Positions 33,463 to 42,322 are shown, counted from the first letter of the stretch. The stretch is DNA of 64,000 nt from Clostridium_AM sp900759715 (GCA_900759715.1 CAAEXF010000039.1:32778-96777); one strand, 5' to 3'. Program-made: numbers and translations. Notes: a model not told the origin generated them from the sequence alone.

Positions 33463-34425
33463 ATGCAAGAAATATTATTTAATCAAATAGAAGGAATAAA
33501 GATTGGAAATGCTCAAAACTTAAATGGCCCTACTGGATGTACTGTAGTAATATGTGAAGAAGGAGCTTCTGCTGGTGTAGATGTAAGGGGTGGATCACCA
33601 GGTACTAGAGAAACAGATTTACTTGATCCAGTAAATTTAGTAGATAAAATTCACGCTGTAGTTTTATCTGGAGGGAGTGCCTTTGGTCTGGATGCTGCCA
33701 GTGGTGCAATGCAGTATTTAGAAGAAAGAAATATAGGGTTTGATGTTAGTGTTACAAAGGTTCCTATAGTGTGTTCAGCAGTACTCTTTGATTTAGTTAT
33801 AGGAGATCATAAAATAAGGCCAGACAAAAGCATGGGATATGAAGCCTGTGTAAATGCAGAGTTAAATCAGTGCAAGGAAGGAAACATAGGAGCCGGAACA
33901 GGAGCGACGGTAGGCAAGATACTTGGTCCTGAGTATTCAATGAAAGGTGGACTTGGATGTTATGCCCTTCAGGTTGGAGATCTTAAAGTAGGTGCAGTTA
34001 TTGCAGTTAACTGTCTCGGAGATGTAATTGATCCAGCTACAGGGGAAATTATTGCAGGAGTTTTAGATAAAGATAAAAAGAACTTTGCAGGCACAGAGAA
34101 AATAATGATAAATAATTATAGCGAGAAGAAGAATTTATTTAGTGGAAACACTACTATAGGAGTAGTTGTAACAAACGCAAAGTTTTCAAAGTCAGAAATG
34201 AATAAAATAGCTTCTATGGCGCACAATGGCTATGGAAGATCCATGAGGCCAGCGCATTCTATATTTGACGGAGACACAATTTTCACTATGGCAACTGGAA
34301 AAGTAGAGGCTGATATAAATGTTGTAGGACTTCTAGCTGCAAATGTTGTTGAGCAAGCTGTAGTAAGAGCGGTTAAAAATGCTGAAGGCATTTTGGGATA
34401 TAAGGCTTATAAAGATATGATTTAA
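33463..34425 (+). CDS. P1-family aminopeptidase (DmpA-like)
   Basis: 320 residues of the DmpA/BapA class, N-terminal nucleophile hydrolases that cleave themselves into two chains. VDVRGGSPGTRETDLLDP, AVVLSGGSAFGLDAASG and GNIGAGTGATVGKILG are family hallmarks. The predicted cleavage and nucleophile site is the GNTTIGVVVTNA segment (near residue 230), with Thr in the nucleophile position. Known members remove D-residues or N-terminal beta-amino acids, including beta-alanine, from small peptides. That would supply beta-alanine for pantothenate, but this link is inference. It follows the OPT transporter and ends with a terminator. AGGAGG precedes the ATG. Confidence 0.9.
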   Translation: MQEILFNQIEGIKIGNAQNLNGPTGCTVVICEEGASAGVDVRGGSPGTRETDLLDPVNLVDKIHAVVLSGGSAFGLDAASGAMQYLEERNIGFDVSVTKVPIVCSAVLFDLVIGDHKIRPDKSMGYEACVNAELNQCKEGNIGAGTGATVGKILGPEYSMKGGLGCYALQVGDLKVGAVIAVNCLGDVIDPATGEIIAGVLDKDKKNFAGTEKIMINNYSEKKNLFSGNTTIGVVVTNAKFSKSEMNKIASMAHNGYGRSMRPAHSIFDGDTIFTMATGKVEADINVVGLLAANVVEQAVVRAVKNAEGILGYKAYKDMI

Positions 34426-34461
34426 GTATTAATGAAAAGCAGGCTTATGTAGGGAAAAGTG

Positions 34462-34506
34462 AGCTATTGTGCGATGAATGAAATTATCATACAATAGCTT
34501 TTCTTT
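34462..34506 (+). terminator. Terminator of the OPT-peptidase unit
   Basis: AGCTATTGT and ACAATAGCT pair, with a partly paired interior, followed by TTTTCTTTG. Confidence 0.75.
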
Positions 34507-34594
34507 GTTATCCAAAAGTTATTATTTATGGTAGAATAAAAATAAATGAAGAGCAAATCTTATATATATATGAATGTGTAAGGAGATGAGTTAT

Positions 34595-35776
34595 ATGTCA
34601 GTTAATGATAATGAAATAAACTCAATGAATGAGATTATAAGCGACATTGAGTTTTCAATGAAAAAAGTGAGAAGTGGAGAGGTTATAAAAGGAAAGGTTA
34701 TTTCAGTAACAGATAGTGAAGCTATAATAAATTTGGGCTATATGTCAGATGGAATATTACCTAGAAGTGAGATAAGTGAAGATTCAGAAATAAATCCTAA
34801 AGACGTCTTAAAGGAAAATGATGAAATCTATGTTTATGTATCAAATATGAATGATGGAGATGGAAATATTCTTCTATCAAAAAAAGAAGCAGATAAAATA
34901 AAGGTATGGGATGAACTTGAAGATTCTCTTAAAAATAATAACACTTTTGAAGTGATAGTTAAGGAAGTTGTTAAAGGTGGAGTTGTTACATATGTAAAGG
35001 GAATCAGAGCCTTTATACCTGCTTCACAACTTTCAGTATCATATGTAAAGGATTTAAATGAGTTTATAGGAAAAACATTAAATATAAAGGTAATTGAGCT
35101 TGATAGATCCAAAGAAAGAATAGTTTTATCAAGAAGAGAAGTGGAAAGTGCTGAATTAGAAGTTAAAAAGAAAAGTTTATGGAGTGAAATTAAACCTGGA
35201 GAGAAAAGAACTGGTGTAGTAAGCAGACTAACTAAATTTGGGGCATTTGTTGACTTAGGAGGAGTAGATGGATTAATTCACCTTTCCGAGTTATCATGGA
35301 AAAGAGTTAAGAATCCTTCTGAGGTAGTTTCAATTGGAGATAAAGTTGAAGTATATGTGCTAGATGTAGATAAAGAGAATAATAGAATTTCTTTAGCATT
35401 AAAAGATGTAAGTGAAGATCCTTGGAATAATATTCAAGATAAATATAAAGTTGGAAGTGTAGTGGATGGAACTGTATCTAAATTTTTAAACTTTGGCGCT
35501 TTTGTAGAGATAGAACCAGGATTAGAAGGATTAGTACATCTTTCAGAAATATCTGAGGAACGTATCTTAAAGCCTTCGGATGTATTAAATATAGGAAATA
35601 AAGTTAGAGTAAAAATATTAGACATTGATTCAAAGGCAAAGAGAATGAGCTTAAGCATTAAGGATTCTGCTGAAAAGTCAAAAGAGGATTTTGAAAAATA
35701 TGTTGATACACAGGAATCTGGAGTAAGTTTGGGAGAATTATTTGGAGATAAGTTCAAAGATTTGAAATTTGATTAA
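34595..35776 (+). CDS. Four-S1-domain RNA-binding protein (ribosomal S1-like)
   Basis: 393 residues with four S1 repeats: about residues 22-90 (GEVIKGKVISVTDSEAIINL), 105-175, 190-260 (GEKRTGVVSRLTKFGAFVDL) and 275-345 (GSVVDGTVSKFLNFGAFVEI). Each ends in an HLSE or similar strand (GLIHLSEL, GLVHLSEI). The layout is that of the short S1 homologues of Firmicutes, which bind mRNA and ribosomes but are not always essential. I use ATG 34595, 9 bases after AAGGAG, over the ATGs at 34574 and 34586. It has terminators on both sides. Confidence 0.9.
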   Translation: MSVNDNEINSMNEIISDIEFSMKKVRSGEVIKGKVISVTDSEAIINLGYMSDGILPRSEISEDSEINPKDVLKENDEIYVYVSNMNDGDGNILLSKKEADKIKVWDELEDSLKNNNTFEVIVKEVVKGGVVTYVKGIRAFIPASQLSVSYVKDLNEFIGKTLNIKVIELDRSKERIVLSRREVESAELEVKKKSLWSEIKPGEKRTGVVSRLTKFGAFVDLGGVDGLIHLSELSWKRVKNPSEVVSIGDKVEVYVLDVDKENNRISLALKDVSEDPWNNIQDKYKVGSVVDGTVSKFLNFGAFVEIEPGLEGLVHLSEISEERILKPSDVLNIGNKVRVKILDIDSKAKRMSLSIKDSAEKSKEDFEKYVDTQESGVSLGELFGDKFKDLKFD

Positions 35777-35813
35777 TATATAGATATCCATATACAAGGC
35801 TATTGATGCAATG

Positions 35814-35868
35814 GGTTACTTATAAGGATGGGTTTTTTATGCCCTTCTGTATAGGTAACCTTTTTATT
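35814..35868 (+). terminator. Terminator of the S1-like gene
   Basis: GGTTAC-TATA-AAGG and complementary arm ending GGTAACC form a long interrupted stem, followed by TTTTTATTT. Confidence 0.75.
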
Positions 35869-35878
35869 TGGAATAATA

Positions 35879-35907
35879 TTTACATGAGAACGTATGTTTG
35901 GTATAAT
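35879..35907 (+). promoter_or_regulatory. Sigma-A promoter of the radical-SAM/DUF4130 pair
   Basis: TTTACA (35879-35884) and a perfect TATAAT (35902-35907) with a 17-base spacer, 28 bases before the ATG. Confidence 0.8.
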
Positions 35908-35935
35908 TATGTTTATATGGTATGGAGGCGTGTAT

Positions 35936-37240
35936 ATGGACATATTGGAAAAATTAAGAATACTATCATCAGCTGCTAAATATGATGTATCCTGTTCTTC
36001 AAGTGGAAGTAACAGAAAGAATACTAAAGGTGGATTGGGGAATGGGTATGAAAGTGGTATATGCCATAGTTTTACGGCAGATGGAAGGTGTATTTCTCTT
36101 TTAAAAATCTTATTAACAAATCAGTGTAGCTTTGATTGTGTTTATTGTGTTAACAGAGTATCCAATGATATAGAAAGAGCTTTCTTTACTCCAAAGGAAA
36201 TAGCAGACCTAACCTTAAATTTTTATAGGAGAAACTACATAGAAGGATTATTTCTAAGCTCTGCAGTGTTTAAAAACGCAAACTACACAATGGAGTTGCT
36301 TACAGAAGTAGCAGATATTCTTAGAAATGAACATAAATTTAATGGATATATTCATTTAAAAGCTATACCAGGTGCCGATGAATCGCTAATAAAAAAAGCT
36401 GGTATGTTAGCAGATAGAATGAGTGTAAATATTGAACTTCCTTCGAATAACAGTTTAAAGCTTTTAGCGCCGCAAAAAAATAAGGAGAAAATACTTAAAC
36501 CTATGTCTTTTATAGGAAGGGAAATTTCTATCTTACAAGAAGAGAGAAAGATCTATAAAAAAGCGCCTAAGTTTATTCCAGCAGGACAAAGCAGTCAATT
36601 AATAGTTGGAGCAACACCAGAGAGTGATTTGCAAATTATGAGATTATCCGAAAACTTATATAACCATTACAATCTTAAGAGAGTTTATTATTCAGCTTAT
36701 GTTCCAGTTGTGAAAAGTGCAAAACTACCTGATATAAAGAATCCTCCATTAATAAGAGAACACAGGTTATATCAAGCAGATTGGCTTTTAAGATTTTATG
36801 GTTTTTCAGCAAAAGAGCTTTTAGATGATACTAATCCTAACTTTGATATAAAATTAGATCCAAAAACCGATTGGGCACTTAGACACTTGGGGAACTTTCC
36901 TGTAGAAATAAATTTAGCACACTATAATACACTCCTTCGAGTGCCTGGCATAGGGGTAAGATCGGCTATGAGAATAATAAAGATAAGAAAAGTACAATTT
37001 TTAAGTTTTGAAGATTTAAGAAAACTAGGTGTAGTTTTAAAAAGAGCGAAATATTTTATAACCTGCAAAGGAAAGTACTATGGAGAGATTTCTTTTAAAG
37101 AAGAGACAATACGGGAAAAAATTGAAGATAAAATAATAAGTAAGGAAAAGCTCAATTACAAACAGTTATCTTTTTTTTCAGAAACTCCAGCGGTATATAA
37201 ACCACAAGATGCTTTAACTAGTTTTACAGGAGAAATTTAA
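35936..37240 (+). CDS. Putative DNA modification/repair radical SAM protein
   Basis: 434 residues of the radical-SAM family annotated TIGR03916. The SAM cluster cysteines are in TNQCSFDCVYCVN (near residue 65). The C-terminal part has a helix-hairpin-helix (LLRVPGIGVRSAMRIIKIRK, near 340), a DNA-contact module. It is almost always next to the DUF4130 protein, as here, and in some genomes the DUF4130 domain is fused to uracil-DNA glycosylase. The pair is thought to act on DNA, but the reaction is not established. The start is ATG 35936 after GGAGG; the upstream in-frame ATG at 35894 has no ribosome site and lies within the promoter. Confidence 0.88.
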   Translation: MDILEKLRILSSAAKYDVSCSSSGSNRKNTKGGLGNGYESGICHSFTADGRCISLLKILLTNQCSFDCVYCVNRVSNDIERAFFTPKEIADLTLNFYRRNYIEGLFLSSAVFKNANYTMELLTEVADILRNEHKFNGYIHLKAIPGADESLIKKAGMLADRMSVNIELPSNNSLKLLAPQKNKEKILKPMSFIGREISILQEERKIYKKAPKFIPAGQSSQLIVGATPESDLQIMRLSENLYNHYNLKRVYYSAYVPVVKSAKLPDIKNPPLIREHRLYQADWLLRFYGFSAKELLDDTNPNFDIKLDPKTDWALRHLGNFPVEINLAHYNTLLRVPGIGVRSAMRIIKIRKVQFLSFEDLRKLGVVLKRAKYFITCKGKYYGEISFKEETIREKIEDKIISKEKLNYKQLSFFSETPAVYKPQDALTSFTGEI

Positions 37241-37314
37241 TATACAGGAGTGTTGGTTTTACCATGAATCTTTTAATCGCTTGAACTATCTAATAATGAA
37301 CAAGGAGGACTTCA

Positions 37315-38058
37315 ATGATTTGTTATATATATGATGGAAGCTTTGATGGCTTACTTACGGCAGTCTATGAATCTTATTATATGCAGGAAAAGCCGGAACA
37401 GATTTTAAGGAAAGAGCATTTTTTACCGGATTTTTTTATAGAGCCAATATATATTAAGACAAATAAAGAAAAAGCATATAAGGTATATAACGCTATAAAA
37501 GATAAGGTTTCTCATGAAGCGTTAAAATATGTTTTTTATGTTTTTTTATCTGAATTAAAAGAGTCTAGTACTCTAATTTACAGGTATTTAAAACTAGCAT
37601 TTAAAATAGGAAAAGATATAAATTTGCATATGCATAATAGTATAGTTTTATCTGTACATAAAATAAGTAGTAAGGTTACAAATGAAGCTCATAGAATGTT
37701 AGGTTTTATAAGATTTAAGTTCCTAGCTAGTAATGTATACTACGCAGCTATGGAGCCTGATCATAATATACTCCAGTTAATTATGCCTCATTTTTCTAAA
37801 AGATTTTCTTCTCAGAATTTTATTATTCATGATAGGAAGAGAGAAATAGCTGCATTATATAATAAAGAAAAATGGGTAATTGTAGATATGTTAAAAGCTG
37901 ATAGTGAAAAATTATTTTTAAATAACAATGATGAAGTTTATGAAAAATTGTGGAAACAGTATTTTAGCTCAATTACAATAGAAAACAGAAAAAACAGAAA
38001 ACTTCAAAAAAGTTATATGCCAGAAAGGTACTGGAAATTCCTGACTGAGATGCTTTAA
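37315..38058 (+). CDS. DUF4130 (TIGR03915) DNA-metabolism protein
   Basis: 247 residues starting MICYIYDGSFDGLLTAVYES, the diagnostic N-terminus of this family. RMLGFIRFKFLASNVYYAAM and ILQLIMPHFSKRFSSQNFII are the conserved centre. The C-terminal PERYWKFLTEM is also typical. It follows the radical-SAM gene by 74 bases in the same transcript. The family partners with the radical-SAM protein in many Firmicutes and is assumed to take part in DNA repair or modification; its activity is unknown. AAGGAGG precedes the ATG. Confidence 0.88.
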   Translation: MICYIYDGSFDGLLTAVYESYYMQEKPEQILRKEHFLPDFFIEPIYIKTNKEKAYKVYNAIKDKVSHEALKYVFYVFLSELKESSTLIYRYLKLAFKIGKDINLHMHNSIVLSVHKISSKVTNEAHRMLGFIRFKFLASNVYYAAMEPDHNILQLIMPHFSKRFSSQNFIIHDRKREIAALYNKEKWVIVDMLKADSEKLFLNNNDEVYEKLWKQYFSSITIENRKNRKLQKSYMPERYWKFLTEML

Positions 38059-38104
38059 GGTAATAATTATGTGTACTATAATACATATAATTATTACCTT
38101 TTAA
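38057..38104 (+). terminator. Terminator of the radical-SAM/DUF4130 pair
   Basis: AAGGTAATAATTAT and ATAATTATTACCTT pair perfectly with TGTA/TACA inside, then TTTAAATTTT. It overlaps the stop codon. Confidence 0.82.
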
Positions 38105-38317
38105 ATTTTGACAAAAAATAACCTGATTTTAATATGCAAGCATAATATAGTATGGTAAAATATACATAAATATATGTTTGTATCGAGTTATTTTAAATTT
38201 TTTTGAAATAAAATACATTTAGTTCAAAAAAATTTATTACGAAATTTAAAATTTTAAAGTATAATTAATAATTCGGGATTTTTACAGAAAATGGAATAAA
38301 TAAAGGCTGGTGTTTAT

Positions 38318-40246
38318 GTGGAATACAAATTTTCTGAGCTTGTGGATATAAATCATTTAAATAGCTTAATTGAAAGTTTTCGCTCAATAACTGGAATCGG
38401 CTATACCATAAAAGAAATAAAGAATGATGATTTTACAAGTATTACTAGCAGCAAAATATGCTGTGACTTTTATAAGGTAAATGAAATAACAAAAATGAGA
38501 TGCAAAGAATCTCAAGATTCTATAATTAAGGAACTTAATGAAGGAAAAGACTACGTAATTCATAAATGTAAGAATGGTTTAGTACAAATAGTAGTTCCAA
38601 TAATAATTAATAAAGTTCCTGTTGCCATTATTTCTGCAAGTCAGATGTTCTTTGAAGAACCTAATATGGAATATTTTAAAAGTGAATCATTGGAATTAGG
38701 TTTTAATGAAGAGGAGTACCTAAAGACAATTAAGGAGATTCCAGTGGTTTCAAAGAAAGAAATCAAACCAATTACAGACTTTATTTTAAGAATCAGTAAG
38801 CTACTGGCAGAAATGGGATGCAGACACTTAAATGAATTAGAAGCAAACAAGAAATTAAGCGAAAGTTATTTGGAGCTTTCAGGAGTTTATCAACAACTGA
38901 GAGCAGCGGAGCAACAACTTAGAAATCAATATGATGAATTAGAAAAAATGGCATATTATGATCCATTAACTGGTTTGCCAAATTGGAATTATATTCAGAA
39001 AGAAATAACTAAATATTCCAACGAAAATGACTCGTCAAAACTAGCTATTATGTATATAGATTTAGATAACTTTAGAAATATAAATAATGGCTTTGGCCAT
39101 CATTATGGTGATAAATTATTGCAGGAAATAGGAAGGTCGCTGCAGACGCTTCTAAAAAAGAACTGCATAGTGTCAAGGGCTAGTGGAGATGAGTTTTTAA
39201 TTGTTCAATATGGTGTAGAAAATAGAAAAGAAGTTTTGAAAACAGTTGGTGAAATGTCCGAATTACTTAATAGTACATGGCAATTAGATGAAAAAGAGTT
39301 TTTTGTATCAGCTAGTATAGGAATAGCAGTTTTTCCAGAGGATGGACAAGACTTTGATAAAATTTTAAGAAGTGCAGAAATAGCAGTTAATAAGGCTAAG
39401 GAGCTTGGTAAAAATTCTTATATGTTTTTTGAAAAGTCGCTGTATGATGAAATATCAAGGAAAACAGAGATGGAGAAAGAACTAAGAACTGCTATAAAAA
39501 ATGATGAGCTTACATTGCATTATCAGCCTCAGGTAGATATCAAAACGGGAAAGATCGTAAGTTTAGAAGCACTTTTAAGATGGAACAGTAAAAAGTTTGG
39601 ATGGGTATCTCCTTATGAGTTTATTAAGCTAGCTGAAGAAACAGGATTGATTATTCCTATAGGACAATGGGTGCTAAAAACAGCATGCTTACAAAATAAG
39701 GATTGGAAAATCAAAGGGTACGATTATGAATTTATCTCAGTAAATGTCTCTGTTACACAGATACAAAATAGAAATTTCCTTGATAATGTAAAAGAAATTT
39801 TAAGTGAAACAGGAACTAGACCAGAATACTTAGAGTTGGAAATAACAGAAAGCGTTATGATGGAAACTATTGAATCTAACTTAAGAATACTTAATGAATT
39901 AAGAAGCATGGGAATAAGAATAGCTCTTGATGATTTTGGAACAGGTTATTCTTCCTTAAACTATCTAAAGAGCTTACCTATTAATACATTAAAACTTGAT
40001 AAAAGTTTCATAGATGGTTTATGTAAAAATTCTTATGAAGAACTTATCACATATGAGATAATAAAGCTTGCTCATAGAATGGAGTTAGATGTTACTGCTG
40101 AAGGTGTTGAATTTGAAGATCAATTAATATCCCTTATGGAGAAGGAATGCAATAGAATTCAAGGATATTATTTTAGTAAGCCTTTTCCGCCAGTAGAAAT
40201 AGAATCAGTATTAGAGAAAGGCTCTTTTAATATTGATAGAATGTAA
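38318..40246 (+). CDS. PocR-GGDEF-EAL cyclic-di-GMP turnover protein
   Basis: 642 residues, soluble. Residues 5-175 resemble the PocR sensory domain (FSELVDINHLNSLIESFRSI, with Cys residues in SKICCDFYK and MRCKESQD). A coiled coil follows at about 180-215. The GGDEF domain starts at YYDPLTGLPNWNYI; its signature is ASGDEF, so the first G is Ser, which is seen in active and inactive enzymes. The EAL domain has SLEALLRW, ELEITESVMM and DDFGTGYSSLNYL, all residues for phosphodiesterase activity. It probably breaks down cyclic di-GMP in response to a small ligand. Start GTG 38318 follows GGCTGGTG. It is a single gene. Confidence 0.92.
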   Translation: MEYKFSELVDINHLNSLIESFRSITGIGYTIKEIKNDDFTSITSSKICCDFYKVNEITKMRCKESQDSIIKELNEGKDYVIHKCKNGLVQIVVPIIINKVPVAIISASQMFFEEPNMEYFKSESLELGFNEEEYLKTIKEIPVVSKKEIKPITDFILRISKLLAEMGCRHLNELEANKKLSESYLELSGVYQQLRAAEQQLRNQYDELEKMAYYDPLTGLPNWNYIQKEITKYSNENDSSKLAIMYIDLDNFRNINNGFGHHYGDKLLQEIGRSLQTLLKKNCIVSRASGDEFLIVQYGVENRKEVLKTVGEMSELLNSTWQLDEKEFFVSASIGIAVFPEDGQDFDKILRSAEIAVNKAKELGKNSYMFFEKSLYDEISRKTEMEKELRTAIKNDELTLHYQPQVDIKTGKIVSLEALLRWNSKKFGWVSPYEFIKLAEETGLIIPIGQWVLKTACLQNKDWKIKGYDYEFISVNVSVTQIQNRNFLDNVKEILSETGTRPEYLELEITESVMMETIESNLRILNELRSMGIRIALDDFGTGYSSLNYLKSLPINTLKLDKSFIDGLCKNSYEELITYEIIKLAHRMELDVTAEGVEFEDQLISLMEKECNRIQGYYFSKPFPPVEIESVLEKGSFNIDRM

Positions 40247-40272
40247 TAAAATACAATAAACAGGATTCTTGA

Positions 40273-40341
40273 TTTCAGGTGGAGTTTTAAACTCCATCTG
40301 AAGCTTAGAAGCCGTTATCCAGAGTCATAGACATCGGATAA
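40273..40341. repeat. Modular palindromic repeat after the GGDEF-EAL gene
   Basis: A hairpin with arms TTTCAG-TGGAGTTT (40273-40287) and AAACTCCA-CTGAA (40288-40302), then CTTAGAAG, TTATCC (40315-40320) and CGGATAA (40335-40341). Same module order as 22164-22260. Confidence 0.75.
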
Positions 40342-40386
40342 AAATATAGGTGAAGGAAAATATTGTCCTTCACCTATATTTTTTAT
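40341..40386. terminator. Bidirectional terminator between the GGDEF-EAL gene and queT
   Basis: AAATATAGGTGAAGGA and TCCTTCACCTATATTT form a 15-16-bp stem with A on one side and T on the other, between converging genes. Confidence 0.85.
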
Positions 40387-40388
40387 AA

Positions 40389-40865
40389 TCAGTTATATTT
40401 CAGAATCTTTATAACATCTTCCCTTTTCAAAAGAAGCTTGAATAAAGGGTAGCCTATACAAGTTACAACTACAAACTCACCTAAAGCCACATATATTGTG
40501 GACAACCAAAAGGGTTGGTTTAGGACAAAAAATAGTTCAGCTCCTACAATTAAACCATTCATAATGGTTGGCCAAAGTGTAGATATAAGTAAATTCTTAG
40601 TTTTACTGATCATATATACGCTTATAAGTGTCGCACTTGTTCCTACTATTACATCAACTATACCTAACGGACTATAAAGGTTCGATATAGCACATCCTAA
40701 TACAAGACCTATGATATAAACTGGATCTATAAATGCAAGTAGAGTCATAACTTCAGACAATCTAAATTGAATGGCCCCATAGCTTAAAGGAGCAATTGCT
40801 AATGTTGCAACAGTGTAAACAGCGGCAGTTATAGCTATTTTAACAAGTTTTTTTACTTTCACCAC
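40389..40865 (-). CDS. queT: QueT queuosine-precursor transporter S component
   Basis: 158 residues with about five membrane spans. The sequence follows the standard QueT pattern: AAVYTVATLAIAPLSYGAIQ, RLSEVMTLLAFIDPVYIIGL and LGCAISNLYSPLGIVDVIVG. It imports queuine or a preQ precursor with the ECF module. It starts at GTG 40865 or the next GTG, after AAGGGAGG. Queuosine transporters are often under a preQ1 riboswitch; I found none upstream, where there are instead three strong hairpins (40893-40997). Confidence 0.92.
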   Translation of the reverse strand: MVKVKKLVKIAITAAVYTVATLAIAPLSYGAIQFRLSEVMTLLAFIDPVYIIGLVLGCAISNLYSPLGIVDVIVGTSATLISVYMISKTKNLLISTLWPTIMNGLIVGAELFFVLNQPFWLSTIYVALGEFVVVTCIGYPLFKLLLKREDVIKILKYN

Positions 40866-40889
40866 AGTTTCCTCCCTTCAGTCGGAACA

Positions 40890-40997
40890 CGGGGGAATTA
40901 ATCCCATTCGCTCCGCTCATAAATTACCCGTTAAAGTCCATTTAGGACTTTAACCTCCTATTTTCAGAATTAAGCCTCATACCATATGGTATGAGGC
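40890..40997. repeat. Three consecutive hairpins upstream of queT
   Basis: On the queT (minus) strand these are a perfect 24-base palindrome (40974-40997, half GCCTCATACCAT), a perfect TTAAAGTCC/GGACTTTAA hairpin (40931-40953), and an imperfect hairpin whose loop is GAGCGGAGCGA (complement at 40908-40918) between arms ACGGG-AATT and AATT-CCCGT. The loop sequence recurs at 63935-63945. Confidence 0.7.
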
Positions 40998-41052
40998 AAT
41001 ACTCAATTCTATAGTATATCACAACTATACACAATAAATAAAGTGAAACTTA

Positions 41053-41238
41053 AATTATATGAGGGGTTAACCCCATATAATTCTTAGTTGAACGAATCCA
41101 GGGATGTAGCCGCTCTTTACTCCCAGTTAAGCAGACATACAAAATCTGTGATTTTGATATGGTCGCTTACTCCTCTGACAATAGGAAGAGGAGTTTCATA
41201 TAAAAATGGGAGTATTAGAGCGGGTAGTCATCGGATAA
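41053..41238. repeat. Most complete modular palindromic repeat
   Basis: From left to right: palindrome AATTATAT-GGGGTT/AACCCC-ATATAATT (41053-41082); an 18-base segment (41087-41104) identical in complement to 50360-50377; outer stem CCGCTCT-ACTCCCA (41110-41125) pairing with TGGGAGT-AGAGCGG (41207-41223); inside it the 42-base TAAGC...GCTTA palindrome (41128-41169) and the CTCCTCT/AGAGGAG hairpin (41170-41193); then the CGGATAA end (41232-41238). The folded form would be a stem with two side arms. Confidence 0.85.
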
Positions 41239-41257
41239 ATAATTTTTAAATATATTT

Positions 41258-41845
41258 TTATTGAGGATTACAAGATTCAGCAGGTCTTCTCTTTCGATTT
41301 TTTAGATATCCAAAGGCACCTCCACACAAACCGCCTATTATATGAGCGGAATGAGAAATATTGTCTACAGCAAAAATAGCATCTAATACTTCTTTACCTA
41401 GGAAAAAAATTGCTACTAAAATAAGTGTCAATGGAATTTTACCGGATTCAGTGTTAGCAAAAGAGCTTAACAATATTAGCATAAAAACAATTCCACTAGC
41501 ACCAAGGAGGGCAGTTGGAAAGAATAATGTATTAATAATTCCGGTTATAAATGCGGTGAAAACCATCATTTCTATTAAGTTGTTAGAGCCGTATTTTTCC
41601 TCAACCATAGGACCAACAAGAAGTACAATTAAAAAGTTCCCAGAAAAGTGAGTCCAATTAGCATGACCAAATACATAGCTGAATAAACGTATATATTGTA
41701 GTGGATCAGTTATAGAAGTCTTATAGTTTGTGAAGAGGTATCTCGTTGAAGCTCCACCTGTAGCTTTGCCTAAAAGATATGCTACAAAAGCTAAGAATGT
41801 AAAGGTTAGTATTACAGGAGAATTATATTGAATTTTTTTAAACAT
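41258..41845 (-). CDS. Rhomboid-family intramembrane serine protease
   Basis: 195 residues with about six membrane helices. The motifs of active rhomboids are present: HANWTHFSGN (oxyanion-site His/Asn), LLGASGIVFM (catalytic Ser in GASG) and HSAHIIGGLCGG (catalytic His). It cleaves membrane protein segments within the bilayer; the substrate is not known. I use the ATG at 41845 (MFKKIQYN), after AAGGTGATT; an earlier in-frame start at 41905 lacks a ribosome site. Two arginines and prolines at the C-terminus end the protein after the last helix. Confidence 0.9.
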   Translation of the reverse strand: MFKKIQYNSPVILTFTFLAFVAYLLGKATGGASTRYLFTNYKTSITDPLQYIRLFSYVFGHANWTHFSGNFLIVLLVGPMVEEKYGSNNLIEMMVFTAFITGIINTLFFPTALLGASGIVFMLILLSSFANTESGKIPLTLILVAIFFLGKEVLDAIFAVDNISHSAHIIGGLCGGAFGYLKNRKRRPAESCNPQ

Positions 41846-41897
41846 ATGAATCACCTTCTTTTGTTTATAAAATTTATTATCCTTAATATAAGTTATA

Positions 41898-42068
41898 TTA
41901 TCCAAATTTCTTTATTTTAAAATATGTGGTTAAAGGTTTTCTTAATCTTATAAGTTGAAAAGCTACATCGATGGTTGGAAACCCTATAAGTTGAAAGAAG
42001 CTAATAATATCACTGTATAATTTTATAAGTTCATTTGATGAAGTGGAATTTTCTATTGAGAAAAGCAT
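41898..42068 (-). CDS. Small hypothetical protein
   Basis: A 56-residue frame starting MLFSIENSTSSNELIKLYSD with GGAG six bases before the ATG at 42068. It has no recognised domain and no clear membrane helix; the C-terminal end is basic (RLRKPLTTYFKIKKFG). It lies just upstream of rhomboid in the same direction. The ribosome site argues for translation, but the length and lack of family leave real doubt. Confidence 0.4.
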   Translation of the reverse strand: MLFSIENSTSSNELIKLYSDIISFFQLIGFPTIDVAFQLIRLRKPLTTYFKIKKFG

Positions 42069-42184
42069 ATCGTTCTCCAATAAAATTGTTCATATAATTA
42101 ATATATGAATAAAAGTAGAAAAAGTGCTTAAGCTAAGAGCGAATATTAATTTGCAAAAAAAATGAAAAAAATTATCAAAAGTTG

Positions 42185-42213
42185 TTGACAACATTACTAT
42201 AACGTATTATAAT
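42185..42213 (+). promoter_or_regulatory. Sigma-A promoter of the tRNA cluster
   Basis: TTGACA (42185-42190) and TATAAT (42208-42213), 17 bases apart, both perfect consensus, 30 bases before tRNA-Gln. Confidence 0.9.
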
Positions 42214-42243
42214 TTATAAATGTGTGGTGAACAAATTAAACAT

Positions 42244-42318
42244 TGGGATATCGCCAAGCGGTAAGGCACCAGACTTTGACTCTGGTATTCGTAGGTTCGA
42301 ATCCTGCTATCCCAGCCA
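42244..42318 (+). tRNA. tRNA-Gln (anticodon TTG)
   Basis: Acceptor arms TGGGATA and TATCCCA pair fully; the anticodon loop is CTTTGAC, the T arm contains GGTTCGAATCC, and CCA is encoded. Confidence 0.96.
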
Positions 42319-42322
42319 TTTT

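Noticed and set aside
34834..35112. Antisense frame inside the S1-like gene
   Set aside because: Shadow frame; no start signal and no domain.
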